Shown here: in pieces, positions 23,461 to 31,899 of the stretch | Layout of the letters: every line of letters begins with the position of its first letter | How positions within the stretch are numbered: position 1 is the stretch's first letter | Source: Planctomycetota bacterium | GTDB lineage: Bacteria > Planctomycetota > JACQVX01 | Reading direction: 5' to 3' | Assembly (NCBI GenBank): GCA_016209495.1 | Contig: JACQVX010000053.1 | Span: 1 to 44,348, forward strand | DNA length: 44,348 nucleotides | The notes under the pieces: model-generated | What the model was told of the DNA's origin: nothing | What the model saw: the letters and a program-made list of their open reading frames with translations, nothing else | Database searches by the model: none | Made by a program: the position numbers and the translations under genes

Positions 23461-25182
23461 ATGTGGGAAATGATCGCGACGGGGGTCGTCGGCTTCTTCG
23501 GCCTCTTCATCGCCACGTTTGTCGCCTTCAAGACCTTCTACCGGAAGACCTCCGCCAACGAGGCCTTCGTCCGGACCGGCGTGGGCGGGAACCGGGTCGT
23601 CATGGACGGCGGCGCCTTCGTTGTGGGCTTCCTGCACGAGGTGAAGTGGATCTCCCTGGAGACCCTGCGCCTGCAGGTGGAACGTTCGGAGAAGGGCGCC
23701 CTCATCACCAAGGACAACTTGCGCATGGACGTGACGGTGGACTTCTTCATCCGGGTGCAGCCGGACCGGGAGTCCATCATGCAGTCCGCCCGATCCCTGG
23801 GCGACCGCTCCCTGAGCCCCGACAGCATCAAGGACCTCATGGAGGCCAAGCTGGTGGGCGCCTTGCGCGACACGGCGGCCCAGCGGAACCTCCTGGAGAT
23901 CCACCTCCACCGCGAGGACTTCGCCGAGCAGGTCCAGAACTTCCTGCGCCCGGAGCTCCGGCAGAACGGCCTGCTCCTGGAAGGCGTCTCCATCGTCAAC
24001 CTGGACCAGACGGACAAGCAGCACCTGGACCCGAACAACCTCTTCGACGCGGAGGCCCTCCGCTACATCACCAACGTCACGGCGACCAAGGGGGTGGAGA
24101 AGAACCTCATCGAGCGCAAGGCAGAGGTGGAGCGCAAGGAGCAGGACACCACCGCCTTCAAGCAGAAGCTGGACTTCGACCGGGACCAGGAGTTCGCCAG
24201 CGCCAGCCAGACCCGGGAGATCGAGAGCTACCGCGCGGAGCAGGAGGCCCAGACGGCCTCCTTCAAGCTGGAACAGGAGCTGAACGTCCGGCGCAAGCAG
24301 GAGGAGACCCAGCGCGGGGGGGAGCAGGCGCGCATCGTCCGCGAGCAGGCGGTCGAGCAGACCCAGGTGGAGAAGGAGCTGGCCATCGAGCGGTCCAAGC
24401 GCGACCGGGACATCGGCATCATCGAGAAGGAGAAGGAACGCGAGGCCCGCGACGCCGAGAAGCTGGTGGTCGTGGCGCAGCGCGAGCGGGCGGCCCAGGA
24501 GGTCCACACCGTCGAGGCCACCGCCGGGGCCGAGCGCGAGAAGCAGGTGGTCATCATCCAGCAGCAGGCCGAGTCGGAACGGGACAAGATCAAGAAGCAG
24601 ATCGCCGCCGACGCCGCGGCCTACGAGGTGGCCAAGCAGGCCGAGGCGGAGGCCCGGGCCGCCGAGCAGCGGGCCACGGCCATCGAGCGCCTCGCCGCCG
24701 CCCGGCTCACGGAGGCCCAGGCCCAGGCCGAGGGCGAGCGGCAGCTCATCGCCGCCAAGAACACCATCTCCAGGGACGTCCTGGTCCAGCAGGCGGTGCT
24801 CCAGGCCCTCGAGACCGCCCCCACGGTGGTGCACGAGCTCATGAAGCCGGCCGAGAAGATCAGCGACATCAAGGTGCTGAACGTGGCCGGGATGGGCGGG
24901 GGCAACGGCTCCGGCGCCATCGACGGCGGGGCCAACCGGGTCGTGAGCGCCTTCCTCCAGGCCGGGGCCGCCCTCCCCATGTTCAAGGAGATGCTCAGGT
25001 TCGCTGGCGTCGACACGGACGCCAACTCCCTGGGAGACCTGGCCCGCAAGGCCGTCCGCGGCCTGCCGGGCTTCGAGAAGGTCGCCGAGGTGGTTCCCGA
25101 GGAGGTGCGCTCCGAGGCGGGCCGGCCCGGCGACGGCCGAAAGCCGCGCATCGAGATGCCCGAGAGGACCCGGCAGGGCTAG
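23461..25182 (+). CDS. Flotillin-family (YqiK-type) band-7 protein
   Basis: A 573-residue flotillin, close to the ~550 residues of YqiK. One N-terminal membrane segment (MIATGVVGFFGLFIATFVAF) is followed by a band-7/PHB domain (FVRTGVGGNRVVMDGGAFVV, TKDNLRMDVTVDFFIRV, FLRPELRQNGLLLEGVSIVN). A long Glu/Lys/Ala-rich coiled coil (about residues 215-430) and a Gly-rich linker (AGMGGGNGSGAIDGG) lead to the C-terminal oligomerisation region. Flotillins scaffold membrane microdomains. The gene starts six bases after the YqiJ-like gene, matching the conserved YqiJ-YqiK arrangement, and precedes pspA. Regulation by the sigma-54 promoter at 22639 is inferred. Confidence 0.93.
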   Translation: MWEMIATGVVGFFGLFIATFVAFKTFYRKTSANEAFVRTGVGGNRVVMDGGAFVVGFLHEVKWISLETLRLQVERSEKGALITKDNLRMDVTVDFFIRVQPDRESIMQSARSLGDRSLSPDSIKDLMEAKLVGALRDTAAQRNLLEIHLHREDFAEQVQNFLRPELRQNGLLLEGVSIVNLDQTDKQHLDPNNLFDAEALRYITNVTATKGVEKNLIERKAEVERKEQDTTAFKQKLDFDRDQEFASASQTREIESYRAEQEAQTASFKLEQELNVRRKQEETQRGGEQARIVREQAVEQTQVEKELAIERSKRDRDIGIIEKEKEREARDAEKLVVVAQRERAAQEVHTVEATAGAEREKQVVIIQQQAESERDKIKKQIAADAAAYEVAKQAEAEARAAEQRATAIERLAAARLTEAQAQAEGERQLIAAKNTISRDVLVQQAVLQALETAPTVVHELMKPAEKISDIKVLNVAGMGGGNGSGAIDGGANRVVSAFLQAGAALPMFKEMLRFAGVDTDANSLGDLARKAVRGLPGFEKVAEVVPEEVRSEAGRPGDGRKPRIEMPERTRQG

Positions 25183-25215
25183 TTTCTCGGGGGGGGACCT
25201 CGGTCTGCGCCGAAC

Positions 25216-25236
25216 GCGACTGCCGCAGGCAGTCGC
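25216..25236 (+). terminator. Perfect 9-bp hairpin between flotillin and pspA
   Basis: GCGACTGCC (25216-25224) pairs perfectly with GGCAGTCGC (25228-25236) around a GCA loop. No T tract follows. It could attenuate transcription or protect the upstream mRNA, lowering pspA expression relative to flotillin. The remaining sequence to the pspA start contains C-rich and G-rich runs only. Confidence 0.4.
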
Positions 25237-25328
25237 TACCGGCCGGCGCTGTAGCGCAGGTCGAAGGCGCAGATCCCCCCCGATGTCCCCCCCGTCCATG
25301 GCGGACTGGGGGCGACGGGAGGCACGTC

Positions 25329-25976
25329 TTGGGGCTCTTCGACCGCATCGCCGAGCTCATCACCAGCAACCTCCAGGATCTCCTGGGGGAGAGCGAGGAC
25401 CCGGCTGACGCCGTGGCGGGCGTCCTCCGGGAGATCGAGGAACGCATCGACCAGACCCGGGGCCACCTGGCCCAGGCCATCTCCAACGAACGTCGCATCC
25501 GCGCCCTGGCCGACCAGGCGCGCTCCAGGGTGGAGGCCTGCGGGCGCGAGGCCAGCGAGGCCGTGGCGAGGGGAGAGGACGACCGGGCTCGCGCCGCCCT
25601 GGCCCGCAAGAAGGCGCCGGCCGAGGACCTGGACGAGCTGCAGGGCCAGGGCGAGACGGCACGCCGCTACCGGGACGCCATCGAGGAGAAGCTGCGGGCC
25701 CTGGAGGCGAAGCAGTCCGAGGCCCGCCGCCACCAGGAGCGCATCCTGGAACGGATCCGCGTCGCCCAGGAGGGGCGCGCCCTCTCCGCGGCCGCGCGTC
25801 CCGAGGACACCCGGGAGGTGGACCGTGTCCTGGCACGGACCGCGCGCCAGACCGAGGCCCTGGGCGAGGGCGCCCCTCCCCCGCGGGCCGCCGCCTCCGC
25901 GGAGTTCCAGGACCTGGCCCTGGACGAGGCGGTGGAGCGCGAGCTCCAGGACCTCAAGCGCCGGCTGGGAAGGTAG
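25329..25976 (+). CDS. pspA: PspA/IM30-family membrane-stress protein
   Basis: A 215-residue, almost wholly helical protein. It starts MGLFDRIAELITSNLQDLL, the amphipathic helix and hallmark opening of PspA, followed by DPADAVAGVLREIEERIDQT. Coiled coils extend to ELQDLKRRLGR. Length and helix order match PspA (about 220 residues). PspA/IM30 proteins assemble ESCRT-III-like rods on stressed membranes. The TTG at 25329 is the start, with CGGGAGG upstream; it reproduces the family N-terminus exactly. In enterobacteria PspA is controlled by the sigma-54 activator PspF; here a full two-component sigma-54 pair lies in the same block. Confidence 0.9.
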   Translation: MGLFDRIAELITSNLQDLLGESEDPADAVAGVLREIEERIDQTRGHLAQAISNERRIRALADQARSRVEACGREASEAVARGEDDRARAALARKKAPAEDLDELQGQGETARRYRDAIEEKLRALEAKQSEARRHQERILERIRVAQEGRALSAAARPEDTREVDRVLARTARQTEALGEGAPPPRAAASAEFQDLALDEAVERELQDLKRRLGR

Positions 25977-25987
25977 GCGCCGCCAGG

Positions 25988-26521
25988 GTGGGACTGGACG
26001 AGAAGGCGCGCGGCATCGGGAACTCCAACATCCTCCGGCTCCAGGAGGGGGTTGCCCCCCCCGAGGTGTCCGAGGAGGGCCGACGCGGGCGAGTGAAGGC
26101 CCTGGAGGAGACCCTACGGGACGCACGCCTGAGCGAGGTCCACCTCCAGCGCCAGCGACACCACCTGGCCGAGGAGGCCGTCCGCCGACGCCGGGAGGGG
26201 CGCGCCCTCGCGGAGCGGGCTGCCGCGGCGGTCTCCACGGGCCTGGAGGACCGTGCGCGTGAGGCCCTGTGGCGCGCCGCGGACGCGCGCCGCTCGGCCG
26301 AGGACCTGGAGCGCCGCCGGGACGCGGTGGACGCCCGCCTGGCGGAGCTGGCCGGGACCCTCTCCCTGCTGGAGGAGCGAACGCGAGCGGCCCGCGAGAG
26401 ACCTGCGGCGCACCTGCGGCCGCCGGACCCCGCCCCCTACCCCGCGAATGAACCCGGGGTCGACCCGGGGGCCAGCACCGTGCGCCTGGGGCCCCGGACC
26501 CCACCCCTTCGAGAGGGGTGA
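25988..26521 (+). CDS. Short PspA-like coiled-coil protein
   Basis: A 177-residue helical protein. Its core resembles the middle and end of PspA: LEETLRDARLSEVHLQRQR, EDRAREALWRAADARRSAED and LERRRDAVDARLAEL, with the same alternation of Arg/Glu/Ala and the 'G-ED-AR-AL' pattern. It lacks the N-terminal amphipathic helix, having instead GLDEKARGIGNSNILRLQEG. Residues after about 140 are Pro-rich and probably disordered. It starts at GTG 25988, 11 bases after pspA. It could co-polymerise with PspA or cap its rods; that is an inference. Last gene of the cluster. Confidence 0.72.
   Translation: MGLDEKARGIGNSNILRLQEGVAPPEVSEEGRRGRVKALEETLRDARLSEVHLQRQRHHLAEEAVRRRREGRALAERAAAAVSTGLEDRAREALWRAADARRSAEDLERRRDAVDARLAELAGTLSLLEERTRAARERPAAHLRPPDPAPYPANEPGVDPGASTVRLGPRTPPLREG
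26502..26520 (+). terminator. Hairpin at the end of the flotillin/PspA operon
   Basis: CACCCCT (26502-26508) pairs with AGGGGTG (26514-26520) across a small loop and overlaps the last codons. A TTGTTTT run follows about 30 bases later. It lies in the 43-base convergent gap before the transglutaminase-like gene. Confidence 0.35.
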
Positions 26522-26564
26522 GGACTCCGAGGCCGAACGTAGTCCGTGATTGTTTTACGGCGAC

Positions 26565-27866
26565 TTAGCCCACGCGCCGGAAGAGGAACTCCGTCGTGGG
26601 CTTGACCGGCTCGCCGTCGACCTCGAGCACCGGATAGGCCAGGAAGTTCATGGGACCGGAGGCCGGACCGGGCTCGACGACGAGGTCGCGACCCCGACTC
26701 AGCTCCAGCCGGTTGGCCGGCTGATGCCCGAAGTAATAGGACGCGAGGCTCGAGTTCTTGTCGGCCTCGCTCACGTCCACGGGCCACCACCGGCCATCGG
26801 CGAAGAACTCGGCCCAGCAGTGGTAGCCATCGATGCCCCCGTCGTCGCGCTCCGACGGGATCGCCGCGCCGATGAGGAACCGGGCGGGGATGCCGACGGC
26901 GCGCGAGAGCGCGATGAAGTAGGCGTGGAAATCGGTGCAGTTGCCGCTCCTCGCCTCACAGGCATAGACCGCGTCACCCCGTCCCCAGCCGGGGCCGTAC
27001 CGGGCGTAGCGGATCCGGTCGATCACGTGGTCGTAGAGCGCGCGGGCACGCATGAGGTCGGTGGCCCTGCCGCGGGTCAGCTCCTCGGCAATCTCGCGGA
27101 AGCGGGTGTCGTCGGGGACCAGGCGCTCGGGTTCGAGGCCTTCCTCCGGCGCCAGGTGCACCACGGGATAGGAAGTCTGTTCCGTGCGCCGGACACGATA
27201 CCGGACCTCGACAGCCGTGCCGCTGTCGGCCGGGCCGGCCGTCAGGAACAGGACCTGGTTGCCGAACTTGGGGTCCTCCAGCCGCCGGGTCTCCGTCGGC
27301 GCGAGGATCGTATCGACCTCGACGGTCTGGAAGGCATCCGACCGGGCCAGCGGCAGCCAGAGCCTCGCCGGGCCGGTGAGCTCCGGGAGTCGGACCCGGT
27401 AGATGAACTCGAACTCGTCCTGGCCCTGGACGACCCCCAGCAGGCGGGGGGTCGCGTCCGTCACGGGGACGCGACCCCAGGTACTGTCCTTCTGCTCCCA
27501 GGCGTAGAGGGGCTGGCCGTTGACTTTGTGCACGGTGGTCTCGGTGACGCTCATGTCGCCCGGGCCTCCCTCCAGGAAGAAGTCCACGTCGTAGACCGGA
27601 CCGTCGGTCCCGATCAGGTCCACGCAGGCGAACTGCACGCCCCCGCCCAGGTCCGCGAGGTACTCCATGTGGACCCGGACCAGCTTCAGCTCCAGCTCCT
27701 TCCCATCGTGCCGCAGGAGATACGTCCCACCGCCCGCCTCCATCCCCCTGGCGATGTGCCCCTCGATGGCGGCGGCGATCCGCTCGATGCCCACGCCCTG
27801 CCCCTCTGCGGGCGCGTGAGCGGCGAAGACCACCCCCAGCAGGACGGGTAGGGCGCCCTTCGTCAC
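26565..27866 (-). CDS. Exported transglutaminase-like protein
   Basis: A 433-residue protein with a signal-like N-terminus (TKGALPVLLGVVFAAHAPA), an N-terminal beta-rich region and a C-terminal transglutaminase-core domain. The papain-type triad is visible: Cys310 in SGNCTDFHAYF, His in DGYHCWAEFF and Asp in WPVDVSE. AVGIPARFLIGAAIP is the typical connecting segment. Members act as proteases, amidases or cross-linkers. The GTG at 27866 overlaps the stop of the upstream Cys/His-rich gene (GTGA) and gives a proper signal peptide. The substrate is unknown; periplasmic location is inferred. Confidence 0.87.
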   Translation of the reverse strand: MTKGALPVLLGVVFAAHAPAEGQGVGIERIAAAIEGHIARGMEAGGGTYLLRHDGKELELKLVRVHMEYLADLGGGVQFACVDLIGTDGPVYDVDFFLEGGPGDMSVTETTVHKVNGQPLYAWEQKDSTWGRVPVTDATPRLLGVVQGQDEFEFIYRVRLPELTGPARLWLPLARSDAFQTVEVDTILAPTETRRLEDPKFGNQVLFLTAGPADSGTAVEVRYRVRRTEQTSYPVVHLAPEEGLEPERLVPDDTRFREIAEELTRGRATDLMRARALYDHVIDRIRYARYGPGWGRGDAVYACEARSGNCTDFHAYFIALSRAVGIPARFLIGAAIPSERDDGGIDGYHCWAEFFADGRWWPVDVSEADKNSSLASYYFGHQPANRLELSRGRDLVVEPGPASGPMNFLAYPVLEVDGEPVKPTTEFLFRRVG

Positions 27867-28327
27867 TTCCTTGGATGCTCGGGGTGCTCGGGCTTCTTCG
27901 CCCCCTTCTGCTCCGCCACCTCGAGCACCCGCTCGGCCGTATAGACCTTGCCCTTCAGCACCAGGGTCTCGTCGTGGTGCTCCTTGACGAAGGGCTGTCC
28001 GAGGTCGGTGTCCAGGTAGTGCAGGACCCAGCCCGCCAGCGCCGGCAGATCCGCCCCGTCCGCGCCGGCGGCGGTGGTCACCCTCAGCGCGTGTCGATGG
28101 CCATACTTGTCGCACTGGGCGGCGGCGCCCCTGTCCTTCTTGAGCTGGCAACCCAGACAGAAGTTCTGCCCCGTGACCACCGCATCGATGGTCGCGGCCG
28201 CGGTCGAATCCCCCGCCGGTCGCGCCGGGTCTCTCTTCGGGGGCTTCGGGTGTTCCGGGTGTTCCTGCGCCAGCGCATAGCCGGTGATGAGCAACCCCAT
28301 CACGCCGGCGATCACCATCCTGTTCAT
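27863..28327 (-). CDS. Small exported Cys/His-rich protein of unknown function
   Basis: A 154-residue protein with a signal peptide (MNRMVIAGVMGLLITGYALA). Repeated Glu-His-Pro units flank both ends (QEHPEHPKPPK at the mature N-terminus, PEHPEHPRK at the C-terminus). A central motif FCLGCQLKKDRGAAAQCDKYGHRHAL has three Cys and two His that could bind a metal; the rest resembles a small beta-barrel (FVKEHHDETLVLKGKVYTAE). I do not recognise the family. A strong AGGAGG precedes the ATG. It is coupled by a four-base overlap to the transglutaminase-like gene, so the two are probably exported together. Confidence 0.72.
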   Translation of the reverse strand: MNRMVIAGVMGLLITGYALAQEHPEHPKPPKRDPARPAGDSTAAATIDAVVTGQNFCLGCQLKKDRGAAAQCDKYGHRHALRVTTAAGADGADLPALAGWVLHYLDTDLGQPFVKEHHDETLVLKGKVYTAERVLEVAEQKGAKKPEHPEHPRK

Positions 28328-28380
28328 CCTGTCCTCCTATTCCGGAAAAGGTGCGAACATAGCCCGGGCGTCGCCCCGTG

Positions 28381-30393
28381 TCAATCCTCTCCGGCGGCCT
28401 CCGGACACGGTTCGGCCATCCCCTCCTCCCGGAAAAGCACCCGCATGGCCTCGTTCGATGAGACCAGCCCCTGCTGCAGGAGGAAGCCCGCGTAGCGCGC
28501 CATCGGGGTGAGGCATCTCTGCTGGAGCGCGAGCTGCTTCAGCTCCTGCAGATCGACGCCCTCCATGATGGCCGACTTCAAGGCGTCATTCAGCCACAGG
28601 ATCTCGTAGACCCCGACCCTCCCCCGGAAGCCGGTGTGGGCGCAGTTGTCGCACCCCTGGCCCGCTTGATAGGTGGGCGGTGCCCCCTCCGGCAGGGCCC
28701 CGGACCGGATCGCCTGGGCGTGGTCCGACTCCGCGAACTGCCGCTCGGACCTGCAAGAGGGGCAATTCCGGCGCAGGAGCCGCTGGGCGATCACCGCCGA
28801 GAGCGAGCCCGCGATCTGGAAGCGCTCCAGGCCCATGTCCAGCAGGCGGTAGACCGTGGAGAGGGCGTCGTTGGTGTGCAGGGAGCTCAGTACCAGGTGG
28901 CCCGTCATGGCGGCCTCGACGGCGATCCGGGCCGTGACCGCGTCGCGCATCTCGCCCACCAGGATGACGTTCGGGTCCTGCCGCAGGATCGCCCGGAGCA
29001 CCGTCGGGAAGTCGAAGGCGATCTTCGCGTTCGTCTGGACCTGGGTCACCCCCTCCAGGCTGTACTCGATGGGGTCCTCGACCGTCACGACGTTCAGCGA
29101 GGAGTCCGACGCGGTCCGCTCGTGGAGCATCGAGTAGAGGGTCGTCGTCTTGCCGGACCCGGTGGGCCCCGTGACCACGATGAACCCCTCCGGCTGGAAG
29201 AGGAGGCGCTTCACCACCTGGGCGGCCTTCGGGGCGACGATGAGCTGGTCCAGGTTCACGAGCAGGTTCGAGGAGTCCAGGACGCGCAGGACCACCTTCT
29301 CGCCGTACTTCGACGGGAGGGTGGAGACGCGCAGGTCGATGTCCCGTCCGTCCACGCTGAGGCTGACCCGGCCGTCCTGCGGCAGCCGGCGCTCGGCGAT
29401 GTCGAGGCTCGCGAGCACCTTGATGCGGCTCACGATGGCCTTCGCGAAGGTCTTAGGGATGGGCTGGTGGTAGTCCCGGAGCCGGCCGTCGATCCGCAGG
29501 CGCGCGGCCACCGAATCCCGCTCCACCTCGATGTGGATGTCGGAGCTTCCCAGGTCCAGGGCCTCGCCGATGACGGCGTCGAGGACGGCGACGACCTCGC
29601 CCGAGCCTACCTCCTTGCCCCGGTCCCCCGCGGAGTCCTGGTCCGAGAAGTAGCGGATCTCGTGCGCACGGCCACCCCCCGCCGCCGCGGGTCTCGCGGC
29701 GGGCCGGGCCGTCTGGACCTGCCTCAGGGCCGCGGCGTAGTCCTTCTCCGACACGGCCACGACCTGGAGCCGCTTGCCGCGGACGCTCCGCCTCAGCTCG
29801 TCCACCGCGAGCGTGTTCCCGGGGTCCACCATGGCCAGGGTGATCACGTCGTCGTCGAGGGCCAGCGGCAGGGCCTTGTAGCGGTCCAGGAGCGGCTGCG
29901 GGAGCAGCGGATAGAGTTCCCCCGCGCGCTCGAAGTCCGACGGTCGCGCGAAGCTCACCCCCCGCGACCGGTTCAGCTCCTCCACGCGCCGGGCGAGGGC
30001 CTGCGAGACGGCGATGGCCACCTGGGGCATCTTCGTGAGGACGGCCTTGAAGACGCCCTCCTCGAGACGCAGCACGTCCGTGGTATCGAGGGCCCGGATC
30101 GAGGCGGAGCGCGGCTCGCCGGTGAGGAGGGCCATTTCCCCCACGACGGCGTGGTCGCCGAACCGGCCCACGGTGAACTCGATCCCGAGGCCCGGGTCCT
30201 GCGTGTAGGCCTCGAGCCGACCGTTGATGACGAGGAACAGGGCGTCGCCCGGGTCTCGCTCCTTGAAAAGCACCTCCCCTTTCTGGAGTCGCTGGTGCTT
30301 CAGGTGCTGGGCGATGGCCTGCAGGTGACCGTCGGCCAGGTCGGAGAAGAGGGGCGCCTCTCGCAGGAACTCCACCAGGTTCAGCTTCGCCAT
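28381..30393 (-). CDS. GspE/PilB-type secretion ATPase fused to an N-terminal cyclic-nucleotide-binding domain
   Basis: A 670-residue protein. Residues about 1-140 form a cNMP-binding/CAP_ED domain (LFSDLADGHLQAIAQHL, GEVLFKERDPGDALFLVING, GDHAVVGEMALLTGEPRSAS). An MshEN-type linker follows (LPQPLLDRYKALPLALDDD). The type II secretion/type IV pilus ATPase core has DIHIEVE, Walker A GPTGSGKT at 409-416, VEDPIEY, Walker B ILVGEMRD and HLVLSSLHTND. A tetracysteine zinc finger (CPSC ... CDNC) completes it. The core powers pilus or secretion-filament assembly, and the sensor domain suggests second-messenger control. No pilin or GspF gene is adjacent. ATG 30393 has AGGAG upstream. Confidence 0.92.
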   Translation of the reverse strand: MAKLNLVEFLREAPLFSDLADGHLQAIAQHLKHQRLQKGEVLFKERDPGDALFLVINGRLEAYTQDPGLGIEFTVGRFGDHAVVGEMALLTGEPRSASIRALDTTDVLRLEEGVFKAVLTKMPQVAIAVSQALARRVEELNRSRGVSFARPSDFERAGELYPLLPQPLLDRYKALPLALDDDVITLAMVDPGNTLAVDELRRSVRGKRLQVVAVSEKDYAAALRQVQTARPAARPAAAGGGRAHEIRYFSDQDSAGDRGKEVGSGEVVAVLDAVIGEALDLGSSDIHIEVERDSVAARLRIDGRLRDYHQPIPKTFAKAIVSRIKVLASLDIAERRLPQDGRVSLSVDGRDIDLRVSTLPSKYGEKVVLRVLDSSNLLVNLDQLIVAPKAAQVVKRLLFQPEGFIVVTGPTGSGKTTTLYSMLHERTASDSSLNVVTVEDPIEYSLEGVTQVQTNAKIAFDFPTVLRAILRQDPNVILVGEMRDAVTARIAVEAAMTGHLVLSSLHTNDALSTVYRLLDMGLERFQIAGSLSAVIAQRLLRRNCPSCRSERQFAESDHAQAIRSGALPEGAPPTYQAGQGCDNCAHTGFRGRVGVYEILWLNDALKSAIMEGVDLQELKQLALQQRCLTPMARYAGFLLQQGLVSSNEAMRVLFREEGMAEPCPEAAGED

Positions 30394-30427
30394 CGAATGG
30401 ACTCCTCGCCTCGTTCCACGGGGGGCC

Positions 30428-31792
30428 CTACCCCTCGAGGGCAAGGACGCAGCGGCGCCACTCGGCCTCCAGGGCCTCCAGGTCCACCTTGCCGAAGGAC
30501 TTCGCGAAGGCCTCCTCCTGGCCGTCCCCCTCCCGCAGGACCTGGAAGTAGCGCTTCAGGATGGGGAAGTACTTCCGGTCCTGCCATTCGCAGAGGAAGT
30601 AGATGATGGACCACGACTGGGCGTAGTGGATCCCCGCCCACTCGCGGTCGTAGAGCTCCGCCTGGCTCATGAGCATGAGGTCCCGGAACCGCCGCACCCG
30701 GCCGGAGGTCACCGCCCGCTGGATGAGCTCGAGCCGCCACGGATTCGTACGGATCTCCATGCCCTCCCGGACCACCTCCCCCCTGCGCTCCGTCCGGACG
30801 TGGCGGCTGGGGCCGAAGAAGTCGGCCACACCCTCGTTGAACCACTGGGGGGCGTCGTCCAGGTAGTAGTGCAGGAACTGGTGGAAGCCCTCGTGCTGGA
30901 GGACCAGGAGCGTGTCCTCCTCCCTGGGATAGCGGTAGAGGACGAGCTTGCGGATCAGGGGCTCGTAGTGGCCTCCGGCGGACGGGGGCCCGCCGGCGGC
31001 GTGGTACTCGGCCTCCCCGGCGTGGACGACGATGGGGAACTTCCGGGTGCCGCCAGGGACCTTCGGGAAGATCCGGGTATAGAGCTTGTGGATCAGCTCG
31101 GCGCGAAGGGCGATGAAATCGGCGAAGGCCTGATCCGTGCTCGTGCGCACCACGTAGTGCTCGGTCTCGGCGGTGAAGGTCTCGGACCACCCTTCTCCGT
31201 CCCGCTCTCGCTGGACCAGGTCCCGGACGTAGACCATGGTGGCGTTCTCGGGCTCGGCCTCCAGGACCCTCCGGGCGTCCTCCAGGGCCCCGTCCAGGAC
31301 GCCCTCCCTCAGCCGGAAGACGGCGCGGTTCTCGTGGCCGTGGACGTAGTCGGGCGCCGTCTCCACCGCCCGGTCGTAGACGGGCCCCGCCCGCTCGGGC
31401 TGACCCAGGTGCACGTAGGTGTCGGCCAGCTCGACCATGGCCTCGTGGAAGTCCGGCTGGATCTCCAGGGACCGATCGAGCTGCACGCGTGCCTTGTTGA
31501 ACTCCCGGGTGATCTGGTAGGCGTAGCCCAGGTAATAGCGGACGGGGGCATAGGAGCCCTCCTGCCGCAGGACCTTCATGAGCTCCCGGATGGCCCGCTC
31601 CATCTTCGCCACCGAGTCCCGCTCGGCGTCGCGGGCCTCTTCGAAGAGGGCCACGGCCCCCCGGTAGAGCTCCACCGTGGCGGCGTCCCACCCGTCGGGA
31701 ATCGCGAAGTGGGGGCCTTCCTCCGGGAGGGCGGCCACGGGCCGGGGGAGGGCCAGGACGGCGAGGAACGCCAGGGCGGCGAGGCGGCGCAT
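30428..31792 (-). CDS. Exported TPR-containing DUF1570/MA-type zinc metallopeptidase
   Basis: A 454-residue protein with a signal peptide (RRLAALAFLAVLALPRPVAA). TPR-like repeats (VRYYLGYAYQITREFNKARV, AMVELADTYVHLGQPERAGP, VHGHENRAVFRLREGVLDGA) precede a C-terminal gluzincin domain. HEGFH at residues 300-304 is the HExxH zinc site, and QWFNEGVADFFG supplies the downstream Glu ligand. DUF1570-type domains with this layout are frequent in Planctomycetota; substrates are unknown. The gene lies 34 bases upstream of the cNMP-GspE gene in the same direction, so they are probably cotranscribed. Confidence 0.85.
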   Translation of the reverse strand: MRRLAALAFLAVLALPRPVAALPEEGPHFAIPDGWDAATVELYRGAVALFEEARDAERDSVAKMERAIRELMKVLRQEGSYAPVRYYLGYAYQITREFNKARVQLDRSLEIQPDFHEAMVELADTYVHLGQPERAGPVYDRAVETAPDYVHGHENRAVFRLREGVLDGALEDARRVLEAEPENATMVYVRDLVQRERDGEGWSETFTAETEHYVVRTSTDQAFADFIALRAELIHKLYTRIFPKVPGGTRKFPIVVHAGEAEYHAAGGPPSAGGHYEPLIRKLVLYRYPREEDTLLVLQHEGFHQFLHYYLDDAPQWFNEGVADFFGPSRHVRTERRGEVVREGMEIRTNPWRLELIQRAVTSGRVRRFRDLMLMSQAELYDREWAGIHYAQSWSIIYFLCEWQDRKYFPILKRYFQVLREGDGQEEAFAKSFGKVDLEALEAEWRRCVLALEG

Positions 31793-31858
31793 GGGGGACC
31801 TCCACGATGGTCCGGAAGGAGGGATAGTACGGCCTCTACGGCCGGCGATCCAGCGCGT

Positions 31859-31887
31859 TTGACCCCGCCTGGGGCCGAGGCTAGAAT
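31859..31887 (+). promoter_or_regulatory. Strong candidate sigma-70 promoter for the STAS pair
   Basis: TTGACC (31859-31864) and TAGAAT (31882-31887) are separated by exactly 17 bases. Transcription would begin near 31894, only about six bases before the ATG at 31900, implying a leaderless or near-leaderless mRNA. Confidence 0.6.
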
Positions 31888-31899
31888 CCGCGCCCTCGA

